A stretch of 64,000 bases of DNA from Oscillospiraceae bacterium (GTDB lineage: Bacteria; Bacillota; Clostridia; Oscillospirales; Ruminococcaceae). The translations under genes were made by a program, and so were the position numbers. Positions 1 to 7,700 of this stretch are shown here, one piece after another. The stretch's first letter is position 1. Every line of letters starts with the position of its first letter. The notes beneath the pieces are model-generated. The model was not told the origin of the DNA. It saw nothing but the letters and a program-made list of their open reading frames with translations, and did not search any database. Where the stretch lies: positions 25,136 to 89,135 of the forward strand of contig WRKM01000012.1 in NCBI GenBank assembly GCA_009778065.1, given 5' to 3'.

Positions 1-2256
1 GTTTTTAACGCCTCGCTCGGCTTTTTTCAGGAATATCGCACGGAAAAAACTTTAGAGGCTTTAAAAAAAATCGCCGCTCCCGCCGCTAAAGTCTTCCGAG
101 ACGGAAAACTTGTTTCTCTGCCTGCCGACAGGCTTGTTAAAGGCGATATAATAAAACTTGAGGCGGGTGCGAAAATCCCCGCCGACTGCCGTATACTCAC
201 CCAAACCGCACTCGAATGTGACGAGTCTATGCTGACGGGTGAAAGTGTCGGGGTTTCAAAAAACACGAGTTCCGCTTTATGTTACATGGGTACAGCGGTA
301 ACAAGAGGTCACGCTGTCGCCGAAATTACCTCCACAGGTGCCGCCACGGAGATGGGACGAATCTCCGGACTTTTAAGCGATATTGAGCCTGAAAAAACTC
401 CGCTCCAAAAACGACTTTCGGAGCTTGGACGGCTTATGGGTATTTCGTGTCTTGCTGTTTGCTTTTTTGTCAGTTTAGTCGGGGTACTTCGCGGATTCGC
501 ACCCTTCGATATGGTTTTTACGGGCATTTCTCTCGCTGTAGCGGCGATTCCTGAGGGACTCCCCGCCACGGTGACAATCTCGCTCGCACTCGCCGCACGT
601 AGGATTTATAAGCAAAAAGCTCTTATAAACAAGCTCCACGCTGTTGAAACCCTCGGTTGTACAAACGTCATCTGTACAGATAAAACAGGGACGCTGACCC
701 AAAACAAAATGACGGTTGTTGAGGTTTGGGGCGAGAATGAACGACTGTTATATCTTTGCGGCGTACTTTGTAATAACGCAGTAAGACAGCCTGACGGTTC
801 TTTCGTCGGCGACCCGACAGAAACCGCGCTTATGGAAAGCGCGGCGAAGGCGGGCGTCTTTTCGGATAATCACGTTCGGAGTGCTGAAACGCCTTTTGAT
901 AATGCGGCGCGTTTTATGACGGTAACGGCGCGAGATAGCAGCGGCATTTCGCAGGAATATCTAAAAGGCGCGCCTGACGCTGTTTTAGGTATGTGCGGTT
1001 TTATAATGAAGGGCGGAAAAGCCCTGCCGCTAACCGAAAAGAATAAAAAAGAAATTTATACCGTTGTCGAAAATATGACGGCGAAGGCATTACGGCTTCT
1101 CGGATTCGCTTACAGGCGGGATGGCGAGCAGGGAAAGAGCTTTGTGTTTTTAGGTCTTCAGGGGCTTCTTGACCCCCTGCGTCCTGAAGTAAAAGGCGCG
1201 GTAAAAAAATGCAAAACCGCCGGAATCAAGGTGGTTATGCTGACAGGAGACCATAAAAACACGGCTGTTCAAATAGCAAGTCAAGCGGGAATAACCGCCG
1301 GCGGACAAACAGCGAAGGTTTATACAGGCTCAGAGATTTCGGTTATGTCGGATTTACGGCTTCGAGAAGTCGTGAAGACAGCCCGTGTCTTTGCGCGTGT
1401 CTCGCCTTCGGATAAGCTGAGAATCGTGAGAGCGTTTAAGTTCGATGGCTCTGTTGTGGCTATGACAGGCGACGGCGTTAACGATGCACCCGCCGTTAAA
1501 GAAGCCTCAATTGGGGCGGCTATGGGCATCACGGGAACCGATGTGACAAAAGAAGCGGCGCAGATTGTACTTTTAGACGATAATTTCGCAACTTTAGTAA
1601 GCGCGGTGGAGCAGGGACGTACTATTTATAATAATATCCGAAAATTTGTGCGGTATATGCTTTCTTGTAACCTCGGCGAAATTATCACCATGCTGTTCGC
1701 ACTGTTACTCGGTATGCCCGTTGTTTTACTTCCGATTCAAATTCTTCTCATCAACCTTGTCACTGACGGGCTTCCCGCTATCGCACTCGGTATGGAACCA
1801 CCCGACCCCGATATAATGAAAAAACCGCCCCGAAAAAGCAATGAGAGCATTTTCGCAGGGCGTATGATAACTAAGATTTTTCTGCGCGGACTCGGAATAG
1901 GCTTCTTTACGCTCCTTACCTTCTACATTATTTTAAAGGGCGGCGTACCCGATAACGGTTTTTCTCTCAGTGCGGCGCGGACTGCCGCACTCGCAACGCT
2001 CGGACTGTCTCAACTTGTATTTGTGTTCGAGTGTAAGGACAGTGAAAAAGGGCTGTTTAACGCACGCTTCGGAAATAATCCGAAACTCATAGTCGCGGTT
2101 TTAATTTCGTTCTCGATTATTCTATGCGTCATGATTTCGGTGTTATTGTCGCCTATTTTTAAAACAGTACCGCTTGATATTAATCAAATCGGGTTGGTAT
2201 TTGCGCTGTCTATGGGGTATCCTATTTTAAAAGGGGTTTTGAAGAGTAGGTTTTGA
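1..2256 (+). CDS. P-type Ca2+-transporting ATPase, 5' truncated by window edge
   Basis: This ion-pumping ATPase exports cations, most likely Ca2+, across the membrane. The frame is open from base 1, so the actuator-domain N-terminus lies outside the window; 751 residues are visible against about 880 for the family. In visible-residue numbering it has TGES at 79-82, the M4 motif PEGLP at 184-188, the phosphorylation site DKTGT at 227-231, TGDGVNDAP at 489-497 and NLVTDGLPA near 585 in M6, followed by the last membrane helices. PEGLP in M4 and the N/TD pattern in M6 are typical of type II (SERCA-like) pumps. The assignment to the P-type family is certain; Ca2+ as the substrate is inferred from these motifs. 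It converges on the mazEF locus. Confidence 0.93.
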   Translation, partial: VFNASLGFFQEYRTEKTLEALKKIAAPAAKVFRDGKLVSLPADRLVKGDIIKLEAGAKIPADCRILTQTALECDESMLTGESVGVSKNTSSALCYMGTAVTRGHAVAEITSTGAATEMGRISGLLSDIEPEKTPLQKRLSELGRLMGISCLAVCFFVSLVGVLRGFAPFDMVFTGISLAVAAIPEGLPATVTISLALAARRIYKQKALINKLHAVETLGCTNVICTDKTGTLTQNKMTVVEVWGENERLLYLCGVLCNNAVRQPDGSFVGDPTETALMESAAKAGVFSDNHVRSAETPFDNAARFMTVTARDSSGISQEYLKGAPDAVLGMCGFIMKGGKALPLTEKNKKEIYTVVENMTAKALRLLGFAYRRDGEQGKSFVFLGLQGLLDPLRPEVKGAVKKCKTAGIKVVMLTGDHKNTAVQIASQAGITAGGQTAKVYTGSEISVMSDLRLREVVKTARVFARVSPSDKLRIVRAFKFDGSVVAMTGDGVNDAPAVKEASIGAAMGITGTDVTKEAAQIVLLDDNFATLVSAVEQGRTIYNNIRKFVRYMLSCNLGEIITMLFALLLGMPVVLLPIQILLINLVTDGLPAIALGMEPPDPDIMKKPPRKSNESIFAGRMITKIFLRGLGIGFFTLLTFYIILKGGVPDNGFSLSAARTAALATLGLSQLVFVFECKDSEKGLFNARFGNNPKLIVAVLISFSIILCVMISVLLSPIFKTVPLDINQIGLVFALSMGYPILKGVLKSRF

Positions 2257-2265
2257 GGGGGATTT

Positions 2266-2601
2266 CTATTCCGAAGGCTCTACAAGGCTGACAACTACGT
2301 CTAAAATTTCTTTCAATTTCTCCGGCGGTAATTTTTCAATAAAATCATAGGGGCGTTTTGAAAGGTCTAACGACCGTGTATGAGCGCATAAAACCGCCCC
2401 TGCGGTTTTTGTTTTTTCATCAAGAGCCACGTTTAATGCGGAGTTTCCTTGCTTTGAAGTGACGGGAGCCACGAGAATTATACAGGTGTTTTGAATAACG
2501 AAATTATTGGAAATTATCACCGCAGGGCGTTTTCCTTGTTGTTCACTGCCTATTGTCGGGTTAAAATTAACTCGGATTATATCCCCTTGATTTAGTCGCA
2601 T
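2266..2601 (-). CDS. mazF: MazF/PemK-family mRNA interferase toxin
   Basis: This 111-residue protein is a type II toxin expected to cleave mRNA as an endoribonuclease. The N-terminus has the family pattern RQGD-like 'LNQGDIIRVNFNPTIGSEQQGKRP' split across the first 25 residues, followed by the AVIISNN strand and a VAPVTS segment, all typical of MazF/PemK/ChpA. Its start overlaps the end of the upstream antitoxin gene by 10 bp, the usual antitoxin-first arrangement with translational coupling. It faces the end of the Ca2+ ATPase gene with a 9-bp gap. The family is clear; the cleavage sequence cannot be read from the protein. Confidence 0.9.
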   Translation of the reverse strand: MRLNQGDIIRVNFNPTIGSEQQGKRPAVIISNNFVIQNTCIILVAPVTSKQGNSALNVALDEKTKTAGAVLCAHTRSLDLSKRPYDFIEKLPPEKLKEILDVVVSLVEPSE

Positions 2602-2849
2602 ATTATTTCCTCCCCGACATCTTCACCCCAGTCGAGTTCCTCTTCCCGGAAATAATTCCCCGGATACATCTCAAATCGTTCTTGTATCGTCATTCTCTTT
2701 ACATATGGCATAACAACTAATTCATTGTTACGGTTAATCTTAATTTTTACAGTTGATTTATCGGTCATGTTTAATTGTTGCAAAAAATTTTTTGGTATTC
2801 TCAAAGCGGTTGACCCGCCCCAAGAAGCAAGCTGTAATGTTGTTTCCAT
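2592..2849 (-). CDS. mazE: MazE-like AbrB/SpoVT-type antitoxin
   Basis: This 85-residue protein is the antitoxin partner of the adjacent MazF. The first 50 residues follow the swapped-hairpin AbrB/MazE pattern: LASWGGSTALRIPK, then LNMTDKSTVKIKINRNNELVV. The acidic C-terminus (EEELDWGEDVGEE) would be the toxin-neutralising tail. An AGGAGG-type ribosome binding site lies 7 bases upstream of the ATG, and a TTGACT-17-TATAAT promoter precedes it. MazE proteins normally bind their own promoter as a complex with MazF, so autoregulation is expected. Confidence 0.9.
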   Translation of the reverse strand: METTLQLASWGGSTALRIPKNFLQQLNMTDKSTVKIKINRNNELVVMPYVKRMTIQERFEMYPGNYFREEELDWGEDVGEEIICD

Positions 2850-2880
2850 AACAAAACCTCCTAATGTTATATTTGTAATT

Positions 2881-2909
2881 ATTATATCACATATATCACA
2901 TTAAGTCAA
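2881..2909 (-). promoter_or_regulatory. mazEF promoter
   Basis: On the minus strand a -35 box TTGACT (2904-2909) and a -10 box TATAAT (2881-2886) are separated by 17 bases. The spacer carries a repeated TGTGATATA motif that could serve as an operator; that role is inference. Confidence 0.75.
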
Positions 2910-2931
2910 TAGTTTTTTGAATCAATATTTC

Positions 2932-2965
2932 AAAAAAGAACCCCTCCGCAACATTCGGGTTTTTT
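2932..2965 (-). terminator. Possible intrinsic terminator after the GNAT gene
   Basis: On the minus strand AACCC and GGGGTT arms with an inner CCG/CGG pairing precede a TTCTTTTTT tract. The stem is short and imperfect, so the call is tentative. Confidence 0.4.
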
Positions 2966-2989
2966 ATCAGATACCCGGTTTTGAAAGGG

Positions 2990-3541
2990 CTATAAATATT
3001 TTATCATTTGTAAGTATTCACCGCATTTTTGTAATGGTTCAAATCCACTGCGCTTATAAAAATCTACCAACTTAGGATTTTCATCACATTCGAGGAAAAC
3101 TATGCGACCTCCAACGAGCTTATGAATATCATAAACGGTGTCGAGGGCTTCATCTATAATAGATTGTCCTTCTATATCGTTTTTGTGTTTTTGATTTTTC
3201 CCTAATTGTCCGAGTAGGATAGCTTCTGTTGCTAATACGTCTTTTGAAAATCCGTCGATTCTCTTAATAGTAGATTTTGACAGCGTTTCGCCTAATTCGA
3301 GGGTTTTCATAGTTAAAGTGAAATACCCGTAAATAATCGGCTCACTTACATCCACTTGCTCTTCATCAATAATGAGGTATGTACGGCTTTTATGCCGTAC
3401 CTCAAAATCAAAGGCTTTGTGTTTTAAGAAATTTTCGACCTCGTTATCTCTGCAACAAAAGGATTGAATTGCCGATTTTAAGTTTATTTCCCTGTTTGTT
3501 CCGATAATCCCTCTGATGGGGACAGGTATTGCTTTAACCAT
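2990..3541 (-). CDS. GNAT-family acetyltransferase, likely toxin of a toxin-antitoxin pair
   Basis: This 183-residue protein resembles small GNAT acetyltransferases. It has a central ILLGQLGKN segment matching the acetyl-CoA-binding region (LLGQLAVD-like) and a C-terminal VFLECDENPKLVDFYKRSGF stretch, the usual beta5-alpha4 signature of GNAT folds. It follows a small gene of 64 residues whose end overlaps its start by 58 bp. Two-gene loci of this kind (TacAT and relatives) encode an acetyltransferase toxin that modifies aminoacyl-tRNA, but the upstream partner here is not recognisably a ribbon-helix-helix protein. The GNAT fold is likely; the toxin role is inferred from size and context. Confidence 0.72.
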   Translation of the reverse strand: MVKAIPVPIRGIIGTNREINLKSAIQSFCCRDNEVENFLKHKAFDFEVRHKSRTYLIIDEEQVDVSEPIIYGYFTLTMKTLELGETLSKSTIKRIDGFSKDVLATEAILLGQLGKNQKHKNDIEGQSIIDEALDTVYDIHKLVGGRIVFLECDENPKLVDFYKRSGFEPLQKCGEYLQMIKYL

Positions 3542-3678
3542 CTATCGCTCCTCCTGCGCATATCTTCTCTATCGCTTTTGGGGGCGAAAGGCACGCGCGG
3601 TTTATCAAGCCCGTCGGCTAATCGCTCGGCGGCTTCATCGGATAACACTATTCTTTTATAAAAAGTTTCGGTTGCCAT
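3484..3678 (-). CDS. Small hypothetical protein, candidate antitoxin of GNAT pair
   Basis: This 64-residue polar protein starts METFYK-like (MATETFYKRI). A GGAGG ribosome binding site sits 8 bases before the ATG at 3678, which favours this start over a TTG five codons earlier. It contains a helical LSDEAAERLADGL segment and a basic DREDMRRRSDRWLKQYL helix. I do not recognise the family. Being first in a two-gene unit, under its own promoter and overlapping an acetyltransferase, it is placed as an antitoxin would be; this is inference. Confidence 0.6.
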   Translation of the reverse strand: MATETFYKRIVLSDEAAERLADGLDKPRVPFAPKSDREDMRRRSDRWLKQYLSPSEGLSEQTGK

Positions 3679-3706
3679 ACATAATACCTCCAATCTTCAT
3701 ATAATT

Positions 3707-3735
3707 ATTTTAACACGGAAAACTAAATTTGTCAA
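3707..3735 (-). promoter_or_regulatory. Promoter of the GNAT two-gene locus
   Basis: On the minus strand TTGACA (3730-3735) and TAAAAT (3707-3712) are separated by exactly 17 bases, giving a good sigma-A promoter immediately upstream of the 64-residue gene. Confidence 0.7.
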
Positions 3736-3751
3736 TCAATTTATAATGGTC

Positions 3752-4867
3752 TTATTTCAACGGTAAAAATGCTTGATTGCTTATCTTTTTTTTGTGTATA
3801 ACGGCAATCACCCCCACCGCAACAAGCGGAATCCCGAACCCCAAAATTAAACTTACCCAAAGCCCGTATTTCTCTGACAGTGAGGTTATATTATAAGTGT
3901 TTTTTCCGAAAAACAAAGATATAACATACACGCCGAGGAGTAACGGGCTTCTCAGAATTTCGGGTCTTTTTATTTCTGTCAAAAGCCCTGTAATCTTTAA
4001 AAAAATGTGCGTAAGCATCACTATCACGGCAAGGTCTGTCACAACCCACAATAATAAAAATACCGACTCAAGCCGCTCAAGCATACCCTGTGCACCCACG
4101 ATTTTAACCGACATAATAAACGGCTGTTCCATTACGGCGGTCAAATCTTTGCCGAAAATGCCTGTCGTGACGGTGAAGATTATGAGATTAGCCGCAAGAA
4201 GCACCCCCGCACTGTAAAGCCCGTGTTTTTTAAAAGCCCGCCCTCCGTCCGCCGCGCCTAAAAACAAGAGAGGCGTAATATACGCAAAAACGCCCAATGC
4301 GGGGAGTGTGCCGCGTACAATATGATGAAAGTCATATTGCGTAACGGGCAAAAGATTTTCGGGTCGGATTTTAGGAATCTGGAGTACAAGAATAACCGCA
4401 AGCGCAAACAACACCACATAAAAGAACAACTCACTCAAAATCGCGAAGTTCCGAAGTCTGCCGCTGAGGATTATAAAAACCAACGCCAACAGGGTAATTG
4501 TAAAAAAACTATCATGAACGCCGGGCATAATGAGTTCTTTAAATTTATCGGCAAATCCCCGTAAATAAAACCCCGCAAGCATAAAAACCCACACCGCATA
4601 TATTACAACGATAACTTTAGCCAATATTCTGCCGAACGCTGATTTGTAAAGCGCGTATAAATCGACACTGCCCTGCCTTTTAAAACAAGAACCGAGCAGA
4701 ATAATGAACCCGTAAAAAGCCGCACAGGCTACGAAAATCGAAACCCAACCCGCTCTGCCGCCGAGCCTCGCCCCGTATACGGAACTCATTCGGATTAAAG
4801 GAGAAAAGGCGGCAAGCATAAATAGTATATAGGCTTGCTTTGTTGTGATTTTTTCTGTATTAACCAT
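3752..4867 (-). CDS. gerAB: Spore germination permease GerAB
   Basis: This 371-residue protein has about ten predicted membrane helices and belongs to the GerAB/spore-germination permease family within the APC superfamily. The N-terminus KQAYILFMLAAFSPLIRMSSVYGARLGGRAGW has the typical first helix with its conserved glycines. It is the germinant-binding transporter-like subunit of the GerA receptor in the inner membrane of the spore. It is the last gene of the gerAA-gerAC-small ORF-gerAB operon and overlaps the small ORF by 8 bp. The ger cluster is the main evidence that the organism makes endospores. Which germinant it senses cannot be told from sequence. Confidence 0.88.
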   Translation of the reverse strand: MVNTEKITTKQAYILFMLAAFSPLIRMSSVYGARLGGRAGWVSIFVACAAFYGFIILLGSCFKRQGSVDLYALYKSAFGRILAKVIVVIYAVWVFMLAGFYLRGFADKFKELIMPGVHDSFFTITLLALVFIILSGRLRNFAILSELFFYVVLFALAVILVLQIPKIRPENLLPVTQYDFHHIVRGTLPALGVFAYITPLLFLGAADGGRAFKKHGLYSAGVLLAANLIIFTVTTGIFGKDLTAVMEQPFIMSVKIVGAQGMLERLESVFLLLWVVTDLAVIVMLTHIFLKITGLLTEIKRPEILRSPLLLGVYVISLFFGKNTYNITSLSEKYGLWVSLILGFGIPLVAVGVIAVIHKKKISNQAFLPLK

Positions 4868-5003
4868 AAAAATAAAACCCCGCTCCCGTTATAACGAGCG
4901 TCAACATCGCAAAATATATGAAATTTCCGTGCCTTTTTTCTTGTCTTAACTGCGGTATATCGCTTATAATCAAAATAGCGGCGACTACGACAAATACGGA
5001 CAT
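4860..5003 (-). CDS. Small membrane protein in the ger operon
   Basis: This ORF encodes 47 residues from the ATG at 5003, which has a GAGGTG ribosome binding site directly upstream; a longer frame back to 5057 exists but would overlap gerAC. The peptide has one hydrophobic segment at the N-terminus (SVFVVVAAILIISDIP) and another at the C-terminus (FAMLTLVITGAGFYFYG). It starts 2 bases after the gerAC stop and ends inside gerAB with an 8-bp overlap, so it is translationally coupled. Small two-helix subunits have been described in some Ger operons (GerD-independent fourth subunits); that this is one is inference. Confidence 0.65.
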   Translation of the reverse strand: MSVFVVVAAILIISDIPQLRQEKRHGNFIYFAMLTLVITGAGFYFYG

Positions 5004-5005
5004 TT

Positions 5006-6079
5006 TCACCTCGTTATATTTATTGTTACAGGTGTCTGTAAATAAATCTCTTCCCAATGAGCTTTAATCTGCTCCCATTTAAGGGGATGCCGCATACGGA
5101 GCATTTCTCCCAACCCCAAAAAATCACACCCGAAGTTTCTTGAGGCATCTATTGTTTTTTGAAGCTCGTTTAAAATTACCCTGTTTTGTTCTCTTTCTAA
5201 CGCCGTAAAATCCTCTCCGACAGTTTTTGAAGCCGACTTTGCGGATATTTTAACGTCTATAACTATTTCTTTCAGGTTATTTCCGTCTAAGTTGAAGTTA
5301 ATTTTACTTTCAGTATTTTCTAACCTTACAGCGGCGTTTAGCTCGTTAAGCTCTACAATCGAATATACCGACTTATTTTTTATTATGTTATAACCACGCG
5401 CCGCGCCGTTCTCAATAAAACCCGCAAGCACGCCGTCTTTGATAATCGCATAACCGCCGGGTACAACGATTTTCTCATCAGCGTGTTCTTTTATGACCAA
5501 TGTAGGGATAACGAAAGCACCGTTTCCCGCCCACTCGCTTAGAAGCTCATAAAATTTAAGCTCGGATGAAAACGCTCCGATTCCCGAATACTCGCCGTAA
5601 TTACGCAGTATATCAAGCGTTTTAGTTTCGGTAAGGATTAAAGCGGCTTCAGAAGCCTCACCCTTTACGATAAACACAGAAGCGGTCAGCCGCAGGTTGT
5701 TATTCTCTTTTAAAAAATCTATATACTCCGCAAGACTTTCTGCCGCCGCCGCACCTATTAGAAAATAATCGGCGGTACTCGTCGCCATTTCACGAGGGAA
5801 TCGCTTTTTTAAGGCTTCGAGTGCGGCGGCGGGTGACGACGCTTCCGCGCTGTCGGTATGTTTTTGGTTAACGCTGTCTCCGCCTTCGTCTGCGGCTTCT
5901 ATTTTCTCGTAGATTATAGATACTTTTGATGCTTGTGCAGATTTATTTGCTCTGTCAAGCCCGATTAAAAAAATCGGTTCTGCGAGCGTTATTTCGGTCA
6001 TGTGCGGAAGCGAGTGTCCGCCGCCCATTATACCGACGACCAAAAATATTATCAGGACAGTGATTACGGAGCGTTTCAT
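5006..6079 (-). CDS. gerAC: Spore germination protein GerAC, without lipobox cysteine
   Basis: This 357-residue protein is the C subunit of the GerA receptor (Ger(x)C family), normally a lipoprotein on the outer face of the spore inner membrane. It has an N-terminal hydrophobic segment, a middle region of mixed alpha/beta character and the conserved C-terminal domain ending with LGLGEMLRMRHPLKWEQIKAHWEE. Its start ATG overlaps the gerAA stop by 4 bp. The expected lipobox Cys and the following WD(K/R)-E motif are absent: the signal segment runs into GIMGGGHSLPHMTEI with no cysteine. It may therefore stay as a membrane-anchored or secreted form. Confidence 0.85.
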   Translation of the reverse strand: MKRSVITVLIIFLVVGIMGGGHSLPHMTEITLAEPIFLIGLDRANKSAQASKVSIIYEKIEAADEGGDSVNQKHTDSAEASSPAAALEALKKRFPREMATSTADYFLIGAAAAESLAEYIDFLKENNNLRLTASVFIVKGEASEAALILTETKTLDILRNYGEYSGIGAFSSELKFYELLSEWAGNGAFVIPTLVIKEHADEKIVVPGGYAIIKDGVLAGFIENGAARGYNIIKNKSVYSIVELNELNAAVRLENTESKINFNLDGNNLKEIVIDVKISAKSASKTVGEDFTALEREQNRVILNELQKTIDASRNFGCDFLGLGEMLRMRHPLKWEQIKAHWEEIYLQTPVTINITR

Positions 6080-7446
6080 TTTATGAGTACTCCTTTACCG
6101 CGCCTTTTGAACGAAGGCAGACGTAAAAGCCCATCCTTTACGGCGTGGTCGCCATCTTTGTATGCAATCATATACGGCTCACCGAGCGAGGTTGTTTGAC
6201 ACAGATAATAAAGCAAAAATATGAGTCCGAGCGACAAGCCGTATAACCCCGCAAAGCTCGCCGATATTAAAAGAAGAATCCGCATTATTCGCAGTGTGTT
6301 AACGAGGTCACTATTTGAAACCACAAAGCCGCAAATACCCGTAACCGCCACAACCACCACAATAGCAGGGGAAATCAATTTCGCCGAAACTGCCGCCTCC
6401 CCGACAACAAGCCCTCCGATAATCGAGACAGCCTGACCTATAGACCTCGGCAGACGTATACCCGCCTCAATCAAAATTTCAAAAGCCACAAGCAATGAAA
6501 AAACCTCAAGAAACGTGGTAAAAGAAACCGCCTGTTTACTTTTTATAATCGCGAGCATTAAGTTAGTTGGGAGCATCTCATGATGAAAGGTGGTTATGCC
6601 GACATAAAACGCAGGAATTACAAGCGATAAAAACGCACCCGCATAACGGAGCAGGCGTACATAAGAGCCATGAGCGTAGTTTTGGGAATAATCCTCACCC
6701 GCCTGAAACAGCATATTAAACACGGCAGGTACAATAAAAGCAATCGGGTATCCATCTACAAGTATCCCGATTTTACCTTCGGCGATGTTAGCGCAGAGCT
6801 TATCGGGGCGTTCGGTGTACATAACCTGCGGAAAAAGCGACCAACGACTGTCTTTGAGACATTCCTCAATACTGCATGTCGATTTTATAGCCCTTTCATT
6901 TATTTTTTCAAGCCGCGATAAAACCTCTTTTACTTTTTCGTCCTCTGTAACACCATCGAGATAAATTACAGCGGCGTTTGTCTGTACAGCTTTACCGAGT
7001 TTTACGCTGTCTATCCTCAAAGCGTGGGTGTTTAAACGGCGTCTGATTAATGCGGTGTTAGTTCGTATGGCTTCTATAAAAGAATCCTTCGGTCCTTTTA
7101 TGACGTTTTCGCTACCCGGCTCTGTTATGCCGCGCTTGTCAAAGCCGCGTGCATCATAAATAATTGCTTTATTCTCGCTGTCGATAATCAGTGCGGCGTT
7201 TCCCGAAAGAATATCGGTTGCTATTTCGAGCGGCTCTGTCTTTTGGCTCTGCGCCGCATGATACGCCTCGCCGCCGAGCGACAGGGGCTTTAAAATATCT
7301 TCGTTTACCGAACGCAAATTAACAAGCCCGTCAACAGCGACAAGAAGCGCGGGCTTGCTCTTACTGCCGCCTAAGAATAAATCAAAATATATAATATCAT
7401 CGGGCTGTTTTAATATTTCTTTTATTTGAGCAGATAAAGATTGCAT
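6076..7446 (-). CDS. gerAA: Spore germination receptor subunit GerAA
   Basis: This protein of 456 residues is the A subunit of the GerA nutrient receptor. The N-terminal cytosolic half contains the family motif KDSFIEAIRTNTALIRRRL (near residues 140-158), and the C-terminal half has about five membrane helices with the conserved FHHEMLPTNLMLAI and EVFSLLVAFEILIEAG segments. The ATG at 7446 is chosen because a possible AAAGGAG site precedes it; an upstream in-frame extension to 7500 runs through a terminator-like repeat and is unlikely to be coding. It heads the operon. Its leader contains one copy of a repeat that looks like a terminator on this strand. Confidence 0.9.
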   Translation of the reverse strand: MQSLSAQIKEILKQPDDIIYFDLFLGGSKSKPALLVAVDGLVNLRSVNEDILKPLSLGGEAYHAAQSQKTEPLEIATDILSGNAALIIDSENKAIIYDARGFDKRGITEPGSENVIKGPKDSFIEAIRTNTALIRRRLNTHALRIDSVKLGKAVQTNAAVIYLDGVTEDEKVKEVLSRLEKINERAIKSTCSIEECLKDSRWSLFPQVMYTERPDKLCANIAEGKIGILVDGYPIAFIVPAVFNMLFQAGEDYSQNYAHGSYVRLLRYAGAFLSLVIPAFYVGITTFHHEMLPTNLMLAIIKSKQAVSFTTFLEVFSLLVAFEILIEAGIRLPRSIGQAVSIIGGLVVGEAAVSAKLISPAIVVVVAVTGICGFVVSNSDLVNTLRIMRILLLISASFAGLYGLSLGLIFLLYYLCQTTSLGEPYMIAYKDGDHAVKDGLLRLPSFKRRGKGVLIK

Positions 7447-7472
7447 ATGGTTTATTGTCTCCTTTACGCAAA

Positions 7473-7536
7473 CAAAAAACAGGGTATGATTTAATTTCAT
7501 GCCCTGTTATTATTTGCAGAACTGCTCTTTTTATTC
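7473..7536. repeat. 64-bp terminator repeat, copy 1
   Basis: This stretch matches 13784-13847 over 64 bp with one mismatch. It includes an 11-bp inverted repeat, ACAGGGTATGA (7479-7489) and TCATGCCCTGT (7497-7507), which on the minus strand is followed by a T tract and so resembles an intrinsic terminator. It lies within the leader of gerAA, between that gene's start and any possible promoter upstream. The two copies bracket the surface-protein gene. Confidence 0.85.
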
Positions 7537-7622
7537 TGCCTTAACCCTTTAAATCTAACGGCAAAGAGCATGAAATAATAGCGAAGATTAATTATATATT
7601 ATTTAAAAACATATACCCAAGA

Positions 7623-7656
7623 GGGACTATTAGTCCCTTTATTTTTGTGCTATAAT
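7623..7656 (+). promoter_or_regulatory. Extended -10 promoter with palindromic operator candidate
   Basis: TGCTATAAT gives an extended -10 element (TATAAT at 7651-7656). There is no good -35 box; instead a perfect 15-bp palindrome, GGGACTA-T-TAGTCCC (7623-7637), covers the -35 position. The start codon of the surface-protein gene follows 44 bases downstream, after an AGGGGGA ribosome binding site. Confidence 0.6.
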
Positions 7657-7700
7657 GGTTTATATCTAAATTTATTTTGAAATTTTAGGGGGATTTTATT

